Assembly: GCF_001548035.1 (NCBI RefSeq)
Contig: NZ_AP014723.1
Span: 62,001-126,000 of the forward strand
From: Sulfurospirillum sp. UCH001
GTDB lineage: Bacteria; Campylobacterota; Campylobacteria; Campylobacterales; Sulfurospirillaceae
Direction of reading: 5' to 3'
DNA length: 64,000 nt
Part shown: piece after piece, positions 8,197 through 14,746 of the stretch
How the letters are laid out: each line of letters begins with the position of its first letter
How positions within the stretch are numbered: the stretch's first letter is position 1
Notes under the pieces: model-generated
Told to the model about the DNA's origin: nothing
Database searches by the model: none
The model's input: only the letters and a program-made list of their open reading frames with translations
Translations under genes and position numbers: made by a program

Positions 8197-9882
8197 GATA
8201 TAATTGATATTGTTGGATATTTGGGTTGAGTTCTGTGAGCATAGAGCAGTTCTAACCCTTCTCCTAGTCATAAAAACTTCCTCTTTCATTGGAATAGGGG
8301 TTCCAGAGGTATTTTTACTATTGGTTGTTCTTCTCTCTAAATATTGGATAGTCAATCCGTATTTTTTAGAGTATTTTTCAATCAAAGGGTGTCTGTAGTT
8401 AAAGTAAGTCAATTCCCCTTTAATCAATTTTAAATCCCTCAAAAGTTGTTCATGAGGGAAATCGTCCCCAAAATTTCCATAGTTAAAAGAACACCCACAC
8501 GTCAGACTTAGAATCTCTTTGTGAGTGGTTTTATACTCTTGTGTTCCAATGGTTTGAGTGGCAAGTGTTTGATTTAAATGTTCTATTTTCTTGTCAAACT
8601 CTTCAATACTCATCATATTTGTCTGAAAATATGGAGGATCCATTGTCGTATAGGTGTCACTATGTCCACTATACTTTTTCAAAATTGTCTTATAGTCTTT
8701 GTTGTGAAACGTTACCTTTGCAGTGTTGTAAAGATAGTGGTATAGTCCTATCTTTCCCACAAAGTTGAAAAACCTTTTCACTTTCTTGGTGTCCGTTGAT
8801 GCGGAGATGTAAGAGCCTGAATCTTTCATCTCGTAGTTTCCTCCAAAACCATTATTTAACAGAAAAAGAAGTATTGAACTTCCCTCGATGGTGTTTTTGG
8901 CTGTTCTGTTTTTCTCTATCCCATTCAGTTTTTGTAAAAGAGTGCTGTGGTACTCTTTGTATTGTTCTGACGTTGGTTGACATGTTTGGTATTGTTTAAA
9001 CATGTCTTGAATGATATTTGAGATAAATACCATCATCTTTTTGTGCCCATTTTTATTTTGAACATTCTTGCTCAGAGTGTAAATTGATGGGTTTAAGTCA
9101 TTCAAAATTACCGATGTATCTTTTGGAATATGGGTAAATAGTGAATAAAATGTTCCAAGACCACCCATGAACGGGTCAATAATGGTGGATATCTCTTGGC
9201 TGTCAACCACCTCTTTAAAATGAGTGTTGATAGTTTCATAAAACTTTTGTTTGCCCCCAGCGTATGGATAAAGATTTCCAAGATGTGGGCTGTTGAATGA
9301 AAAATACGGATAGTTTCTCAAAACATAGTCAGTCAAAACAGAATGGCTGATATCGCCCCTATCCAACAAGGCGTTAATTCTTTTAATGACTTGTGCATCT
9401 TTGGTATAGGTTAGTAAGGACAAAGCAAAAAAGATTTTAAAAAACTTCTTTGGGGATGCGTCTTTGTATGAAAATAAAACCTTACTCATTGTATCTCTGT
9501 TGATGCTCCTTGCCTCTGTTGTTTCCTCATGAGGGATAGACAAGATGGCATCATTTGTCGGTTTGACAAGATTTTTCAGTTTGATACTGATTAATTTCAA
9601 TGTCGCTTTTAACTCTTTTAAATGGCTTATCTTGCCAATCGATTTGACAAGATAGTCAATCTCGTCAATTTTTTTGTCAGGGTTTAACTTACACAATGAT
9701 TGCAAAATGGTATTTATCAACTTTTGGCATATGCCGTCAATCGTGTTGATACTCGTGATTTTTTTCTCTAAATCTTTGATGTAATCTGTTTTATGATAAC
9801 TCTCTGCTTGATACATTTGAATCGGTTTCTTTGTTTCCATTTTATCTCCTTGGGTTTGATTTTGAGTAGCTGTTGTGTCCAT
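8164..9882 (-). CDS. D12-class adenine-specific DNA methyltransferase with long N-terminal extension
   Basis: This 572-residue protein has a C-terminal D12-family (Dam-like) methyltransferase: PYAGGK at 206-211 and DPFMGGLGTFY at 236-246 for S-adenosylmethionine binding, NDLNPSIY, and catalytic DPPY at 415-418. The first 200 residues are mostly helical and match nothing I recognise. Two starts are credible: ATG at 9882 after AAGG, and ATG at 9840 after AAGGAG. No nuclease gene faces it, so it is probably solitary, either an anti-restriction or a regulatory methylase of the element. Its upstream region is the repeat array at 9951-10135. Confidence 0.82.
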   Translation of the reverse strand: MDTTATQNQTQGDKMETKKPIQMYQAESYHKTDYIKDLEKKITSINTIDGICQKLINTILQSLCKLNPDKKIDEIDYLVKSIGKISHLKELKATLKLISIKLKNLVKPTNDAILSIPHEETTEARSINRDTMSKVLFSYKDASPKKFFKIFFALSLLTYTKDAQVIKRINALLDRGDISHSVLTDYVLRNYPYFSFNSPHLGNLYPYAGGKQKFYETINTHFKEVVDSQEISTIIDPFMGGLGTFYSLFTHIPKDTSVILNDLNPSIYTLSKNVQNKNGHKKMMVFISNIIQDMFKQYQTCQPTSEQYKEYHSTLLQKLNGIEKNRTAKNTIEGSSILLFLLNNGFGGNYEMKDSGSYISASTDTKKVKRFFNFVGKIGLYHYLYNTAKVTFHNKDYKTILKKYSGHSDTYTTMDPPYFQTNMMSIEEFDKKIEHLNQTLATQTIGTQEYKTTHKEILSLTCGCSFNYGNFGDDFPHEQLLRDLKLIKGELTYFNYRHPLIEKYSKKYGLTIQYLERRTTNSKNTSGTPIPMKEEVFMTRRRVRTALCSQNSTQISNNINYINPNSMVQKVS

Positions 9883-9950
9883 CTTTTTTCCTTTTTTTGA
9901 ATTTGTGATGACATCATAACAGGAGATAAAACTCTTTAAAAGTGCTATTT

Positions 9951-10135
9951 TATGGGTATTTGTATGGGGTTTAAGATTTAATTTATAAATAATTTATGGG
10001 ATGAAAAATAGAGAGGTTTTTAATGTATGGGATAAAAATAGAATGAAAAAAATATCAAATTAATTTATGGGGTATGAGTGGATGGGTGGTGTATAAACTA
10101 TGGGGTTTCAGTTAGAATTAAATGAAATTTATGGG
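9951..10135. repeat. Iteron-like array: seven TATGGG repeats
   Basis: Seven copies of TATGGG(A/G) on the plus strand start at 9951, 9963, 9995, 10026, 10066, 10099 and 10130. After the first pair the spacing is 32, 31, 40, 33 and 31 bases, close to three helical turns. Most copies are preceded by T-rich and followed by A-rich sequence. The block fills the 324-base gap between two minus-strand genes, where no coding sequence is seen. It could be a replication origin, a partition site or an operator for the methyltransferase gene that begins 69 bases away. Confidence 0.65.
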
Positions 10136-10206
10136 ATAAAGTTTTGAAAGAGAAAAAATAAATAATCTCTATTTTTTCTCAAATTGGCATAAAAAAGAGG
10201 AAATTA

Positions 10207-10836
10207 TCAAAAAATAGTTATATGAGGGTCATTAAAGCGTTTCTTTTTAGCATTGTTTTTTCTTCTATCGACAATACCTTGGGCTAAATTTTCCTTTCGT
10301 TGCTTATCCGTTAATTCCATTAAATGGATACATTCATATGTGAGATGCTTTAAAATATTGTTGTACCACTTCTTGGATTGTTTTTCATTGTCATTAAGAA
10401 GTGTTAGAATGAACGCTAAAATCTCATTAGCATTTTCAGTAAAATGATAAGACTGATGCTTGCCCATAAACTCTATCAACTTTTTCTTATCTTCAAAAGA
10501 AACGCTGAAAGAACTTTTCTCTATAGCTTCTTTGATAGAACGATAGTCGCAACATCTATCTTCATAAACCACCCTTCTAAAAATTAATACATCATTACGA
10601 GAACAATCAGCACAACCTCTTGAATCAAGATAATCGGCTTCATTTTTAAGTTCTCTAAATGCTTTTAATTCTTGTGTTGTTTTATCAAACGTAATGAAAT
10701 CTACTTCAACATAGTTCACAACTTTTTTCATTTGATTGTCAATCAATTCATTTTTCTTGCGTTGTGCATAAATTTGTGTGAGAGATTCTAATTTTAAAAA
10801 AGTATGACGAGTCATAAGCGGTGTATGTTTTGGCAT
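10207..10836 (-). CDS. Element protein of unknown function with a Cys cluster
   Basis: This 209-residue soluble protein is rich in Lys and Glu, with a central Cys cluster (GCADC, then RCCDY about 20 residues on) that could bind a metal, and a long basic C-terminal tail (RRKNNAKKKR). I chose the ATG at 10836, preceded by AAAAAGG; a start at 10911 would add 25 residues lacking a ribosome site. I do not recognise the family. It is divergent from the possible ssDNA-binding protein gene and shares a promoter region with it, so a DNA-binding regulatory role is possible but unproven. Confidence 0.65.
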   Translation of the reverse strand: MPKHTPLMTRHTFLKLESLTQIYAQRKKNELIDNQMKKVVNYVEVDFITFDKTTQELKAFRELKNEADYLDSRGCADCSRNDVLIFRRVVYEDRCCDYRSIKEAIEKSSFSVSFEDKKKLIEFMGKHQSYHFTENANEILAFILTLLNDNEKQSKKWYNNILKHLTYECIHLMELTDKQRKENLAQGIVDRRKNNAKKKRFNDPHITIF

Positions 10837-10890
10837 GAATATTCCTTTTTGGGCAAACAAAAATAAAATTTTGTCTGATTTTTCTTTACT

Positions 10891-10920
10891 TATAATGTAA
10901 TAGATAAGCAAAATCTTATC
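10891..10920. promoter_or_regulatory. Promoter -10 and palindrome in divergent region of the element
   Basis: TATAAT (10891-10896) points to the gene at 10947. It is followed by an inverted repeat, GATAAG (10903-10908) and CTTATC (10915-10920), at the expected transcription start. The palindrome could be an operator for a regulator of the replication/transfer genes. Confidence 0.45.
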
Positions 10921-10946
10921 ACATTTTATTTCAAAGGAGTGTCACG

Positions 10947-11201
10947 ATGAACACGCAATTAATGATTATGGGTGAAATCAGTTTTATAAAAACTGGCGAG
11001 TATAAAGGTGAGGTGGTTAATAAACTTCAATTTTTTAATGAGGACGAGGCAAAAGGTATTTCAATTTTAGAAGTTAAATTGGATTCTACGCAAGATATGT
11101 CGGTTTTGAAAAAAGGTGTTAAAGTTCAAGTTCCAGTCACAATTTCAACTATGGATAGAGCTATTTTCTATAAACAACGAGGAAAAATTTTAACCAAATA
11201 A
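10947..11201 (+). CDS. Small beta-rich protein, possible ssDNA-binding protein of the element
   Basis: This 84-residue protein has a strong ribosome site (AAAGGAG). Its alternating hydrophobic pattern and lack of long helices suggest a single five-strand OB-like barrel, comparable in size to the gene V ssDNA-binding proteins of filamentous phages. No family signature can be named. It is the first gene of a plus-strand run that goes on to the 54-aa membrane protein, the FtsK-like ATPase and the HUH initiator, where a ssDNA-binding protein would be expected in a rolling-circle element. The function is therefore inferred from context. Confidence 0.6.
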   Translation: MNTQLMIMGEISFIKTGEYKGEVVNKLQFFNEDEAKGISILEVKLDSTQDMSVLKKGVKVQVPVTISTMDRAIFYKQRGKILTK

Positions 11202-11278
11202 GCGTTTTTAATCTTCTTGCTCAAGGGTGTCACTTCTTGGGCTTCTTCTTTCTTTTATAAATTTTCAAAGGATGTATC

Positions 11279-11443
11279 ATGGTAGACAATAATCAAAACG
11301 ATGGTTTAGTGGAATATGTATTGGAGCAGATGTTTTATAATGAAACATGGTTATCTGTTGTTTTAGTGGTTGATAGTGCGATGGTTTTATGGGTGGCTCA
11401 TCACTTCTTTGGTTTGAATATCTTTCAACTATTGGGGAAGTAA
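11279..11443 (+). CDS. 54-aa single-pass membrane protein of the element
   Basis: This short gene has its own ribosome site (AAAGGATG) and a TAA at 11441-11443, three bases before the ATPase ATG. The product has an acidic N-terminal half (MVDNNQNDGL) and one hydrophobic helix (WLSVVLVVDSAMVLWVAHHF), ending in a Lys. Size and position resemble small membrane partners of transfer ATPases (Spd proteins of actinomycete elements) or a minor coat protein of filamentous phages. The sequence does not decide between these. Confidence 0.65.
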   Translation: MVDNNQNDGLVEYVLEQMFYNETWLSVVLVVDSAMVLWVAHHFFGLNIFQLLGK

Positions 11444-11446
11444 TCA

Positions 11447-13180
11447 ATGAATAAAGACATCATTTTTTTTCATTGCAAAAAAGTTATAAAAATGGGTGGT
11501 TACGCATTTATTGTGTTTATCTTTGTGGGGTTTTTAGAAGTCATTCACATTGATATTAAAAACAACAGCTATATTTCAAGCGTTACGAATGAAAAGGTGC
11601 CGTCAGGTTTTATTGTGAAAGATACACATCAAAATGTTCAATTTATTCGGCAAGAGCATGGGGAGTTGGTAAAAAATAGCCCATTCTTTCAAAAGCACGA
11701 ACAACTTTATCAGTCTATTGATAAAAATGAATTTGTCTTTTCATTTATTGAGTATGTGAAAAATCTATTTCACTACTCTTTTAAAAATTCATACGCAAGC
11801 GAAGTCTATCAGGCTGATTTTTTCATGCGTATTTTGGTAGGTGGGTTGTTTTTTATATGGTTAATTTATAGGTATCTATTGAGGGCTAAATTTGAAATAT
11901 TGCCTGTACGCTTCAACTTATACAATCAAATTGGAGAACAAAATGCACAATCTAAAAAAGTGTATGACATCTTTTCAAAAAAGAGCGATAATCAAATCAT
12001 TTATAAAAACGCTTCTAAAATCAACTATGACAATTATGTCAAAGGATTAGAGGACATCAAGCAATTTCTTGGAATGGAAAATTTAGAAGTTCAAAGATTT
12101 AAAAAGGCTTCTGTTGCATTGGTGGTTTCTAAAATTCCCTCATCGGTAAAGTTTGATGTATCAAAACTAAAAAAGGGATTGATTTACATGGGGGTAGATA
12201 AATATTTAAAAGATTTCTATTTATCCATTAAAAATATGACACATACCATCGTGGTGGCTGAAACGGGTGCGGGAAAGTCTGTCTTTGTTCAAAATTTTTT
12301 AGTTTCTTTGTTTTTTAATCATGAAGAGATTGAGCAGTTCTATTTGATTGACCCAAAAAAAGCCGAATTTGGAAGGTATCAAAAATTAAAAAAAGTGACG
12401 TATGTTGAAAATGATATTGACATTTTGGAAACATTAAAAACGCTTCAATCAGTAATGTACCAAAGATATGAAACTATGAAGCGTGATGACTTAGATAATG
12501 GGGATGTCATTTATGGTGGAAAATTCATTATTTTAGTGATGGATGAGTTTGGAACTCTTGGAACGATTGCCGATACAAAAATGAAAAGCGAGGTGGAGAG
12601 AATTTTAATAGATTTGGCGCAAAAGAGTAGACGCGCAAAAATTAGAATGGTTTTCATAGGACAAAAAGCAACGCGTGAAAGTATTTCATCCAATGTCTTG
12701 GCAAATATCAGTACCAGAGGTGTTATGAAAACAGAGGATGGGGACAATATTATCAAAATGGTGGGCAATAAAGAAGAGTTAGAAGAGCGAGGGGTAAATC
12801 CTAAAAAATTTGTAAAGGGTAGGCTTTATTTCAAAGATGGGGCAAGTGGAGTCAATACTTTAATACAATCGCCCTTTTTTAACTTATCGGATAAAACCCA
12901 TATTGAGTATTTAAAAACCATTGTGAAAGATTTAATCCCTCTAAAAAATGAAACGATTAAACAACCTTTGAGCGATGCAAGTATCAAAAGTATAAAAAGT
13001 GCTGATTTTTATGAAAAAAATTTAAAAAATTTGTGGGAGCGTGTTAAAAATATTCAGGATCAAAGTAAGGCAACAGAACTTAGAAAAGCAATTCAGAGCT
13101 GTAAAAGAGATTTGAAGCGTCAAAAAATCGATGATTTAGATATAAGGATAGAAACTCTTAACAAACAACTTTCCATTTAA
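11447..13180 (+). CDS. FtsK/SpoIIIE-like DNA translocase with N-terminal membrane anchor
   Basis: This 577-residue protein has one transmembrane helix at about 18-34, an extracytoplasmic stretch of 90 residues, a second helix at about 127-144, then a cytoplasmic motor domain. The Walker A motif is ETGAGKS at 272-278, Walker B is IILVMDEF at 361-368, and a further conserved segment reads RRAKIRMVFIGQKATRES. This is the FtsK/HerA/TcpA group of hexameric DNA pumps. In integrative elements such proteins act as the conjugative coupling protein, or pump double-stranded DNA (TraB of AICEs). It is much shorter than chromosomal FtsK and lacks a gamma domain. Confidence 0.85.
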   Translation: MNKDIIFFHCKKVIKMGGYAFIVFIFVGFLEVIHIDIKNNSYISSVTNEKVPSGFIVKDTHQNVQFIRQEHGELVKNSPFFQKHEQLYQSIDKNEFVFSFIEYVKNLFHYSFKNSYASEVYQADFFMRILVGGLFFIWLIYRYLLRAKFEILPVRFNLYNQIGEQNAQSKKVYDIFSKKSDNQIIYKNASKINYDNYVKGLEDIKQFLGMENLEVQRFKKASVALVVSKIPSSVKFDVSKLKKGLIYMGVDKYLKDFYLSIKNMTHTIVVAETGAGKSVFVQNFLVSLFFNHEEIEQFYLIDPKKAEFGRYQKLKKVTYVENDIDILETLKTLQSVMYQRYETMKRDDLDNGDVIYGGKFIILVMDEFGTLGTIADTKMKSEVERILIDLAQKSRRAKIRMVFIGQKATRESISSNVLANISTRGVMKTEDGDNIIKMVGNKEELEERGVNPKKFVKGRLYFKDGASGVNTLIQSPFFNLSDKTHIEYLKTIVKDLIPLKNETIKQPLSDASIKSIKSADFYEKNLKNLWERVKNIQDQSKATELRKAIQSCKRDLKRQKIDDLDIRIETLNKQLSI

Positions 13181-13245
13181 AAACAAGGTTATTGGGGTTC
13201 TCCGTGGTGGCTTGCCACAACGGAGGTTCTCAATGTTCTTGTTTT
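13180..13245. other. 66-base composite hairpin upstream of the replication initiator
   Basis: From outside inwards, AAAACAAG pairs with CTTGTTTT, ATTG with CAAT, CTCCGT with ACGGAG, and GTGG with CCAC around a CTTG loop. Short, matched internal loops (GTT against GTT; TT against GTT) separate the helices. It begins in the last base of the translocase stop and ends 80 bases before the initiator ATG. It could be the nick site or single-strand origin of a rolling-circle replicon, or a transcription terminator; there is no T-run beyond TTTT. Confidence 0.6.
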
Positions 13246-13324
13246 CCACACAATCAATTTCAAAATTTGGCTTTCCCCCTTGTTTACTTAAAATATAGGT
13301 AAATAAAAAAGTGTGGTATGGAAA

Positions 13325-14746
13325 ATGATAATAGACAAATACATTCAAGAGGCACAATCTTTATACGAGCAGAAGGAATTGAAAAAAAGACTTTTTGCTC
13401 AAAAGGTGCTTTTTACTCGAAAAGACAATTCAAGGGCGTTTAGCCTTGAAGATGTGAATACCTATAAGGAAAAAACAAAATCGGCATTGGTACAAAATGA
13501 AATCCGTTCCATCGCCAAGGTTATGGAAAAAAAGATAGTCATTTTTCAAACACGCACGATAAATCCCGTCTTGAATGTTCCATTACTAAATACAACGATT
13601 GAGAAGATTGATGTTGATATTAAAAAACAGTACGAACATTTCAAACGATTTCATAGACACATGAAGCAGTTTAAATATGAAGATAGAAAACTAAACTATA
13701 AATTTGTCAGGATGTATGAACTAACGAAGTCTTTAAATATTCATTCGCATTGTTTAGACATTTTGGATGACGCTTTGGATTTGGAGCATTATTTAAAATC
13801 AATCGTCCATGCAAGGAAAAATCACGACATTGGAAGAATTGAATTAGCCGTGAATGTTCCGACATTTCGACACATTGAAAAACTTTTTAAAAAAGGTTTT
13901 GTGGTAAGAGTGAATAATCAATACATCACTTTGAAACTGCATAGAAAATTTGGCTTTTATGTGATTTCAGATTTTGTGACAAGACAAAAAGGGAATTTCA
14001 TTTATATCAGAGTTTTGCAAGAGAAGCAAAATGACGGCAAAGCCATCACAAAATACGCGTTTAAGTACCTATTGAAAACAACTAAAAAAACATCAAAAGA
14101 ACAAGCCATTTTTTCAAAGTTAAAAATCAGGCAACAACAATTTTCAAAAGACTTTTTTAGCTGTGGGATTAGAAAAGACATCTTATATAGGACATCAAGC
14201 AAAATTTATACAATGGTTAAAAGAAAACGTGAGGGTATTTTTTTAAAGCCAACATTGGAAGATTTGAAAGGGTGTATTTTTTATACGTCACATCTTTTCA
14301 AAAGAAAGGTGGTGTTTCAACTTGAAAATTATGTTTTTTATCGTAAAAGCAAAAGAGCCAGTGAAAAATGGATTGAGTTATTGGATACCCAAAAATATGC
14401 GATTGAAGTTTATGAAGATAGATTTTCAGACGCTTCTTTATATGAGGACAAAGAAACCATCAATGGGTATTCCTCTTTGAGCGATTGGGTTAAAAAAGCC
14501 AATGACGTTATTAGAGCACTTTTTTATTCTGACATTGAATATCGTACCGACAAAGAGGAATTTGAAAAATGGTTTGAGGCTGAAAAGCCCTATTTGAGCT
14601 CTTTGATTACGATTGAAGAGATTCAATATGAAAACCAAAAAGCTCGAGAAGAGTATTTACACTATATAGACAAAATGGAGCAAAAAATCGCTGATTATTA
14701 TGAGCGAGGTTGTCCTTATGTTATTGAATTGCGTTCTGATTTTTAG
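13325..14746 (+). CDS. HUH-type rolling-circle replication initiator (putative)
   Basis: This 473-residue protein (477 if started at GTG 13313) shows three HUH-endonuclease motifs in order, numbered from the longer form: motif I IFQTRTINP at about 77-85, the metal-binding HSH at 144-146 (LNIHSHCLDI), and a two-tyrosine motif III at 247-255 (KYAFKYLLK). Such enzymes nick one strand and become linked to it through Tyr, starting rolling-circle replication or transfer. The C-terminal 200 residues are unassigned. It follows the composite hairpin, a likely target, and converges with the integrase gene, overlapping its 3' end by 26 bases. Confidence 0.65.
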   Translation: MIIDKYIQEAQSLYEQKELKKRLFAQKVLFTRKDNSRAFSLEDVNTYKEKTKSALVQNEIRSIAKVMEKKIVIFQTRTINPVLNVPLLNTTIEKIDVDIKKQYEHFKRFHRHMKQFKYEDRKLNYKFVRMYELTKSLNIHSHCLDILDDALDLEHYLKSIVHARKNHDIGRIELAVNVPTFRHIEKLFKKGFVVRVNNQYITLKLHRKFGFYVISDFVTRQKGNFIYIRVLQEKQNDGKAITKYAFKYLLKTTKKTSKEQAIFSKLKIRQQQFSKDFFSCGIRKDILYRTSSKIYTMVKRKREGIFLKPTLEDLKGCIFYTSHLFKRKVVFQLENYVFYRKSKRASEKWIELLDTQKYAIEVYEDRFSDASLYEDKETINGYSSLSDWVKKANDVIRALFYSDIEYRTDKEEFEKWFEAEKPYLSSLITIEEIQYENQKAREEYLHYIDKMEQKIADYYERGCPYVIELRSDF

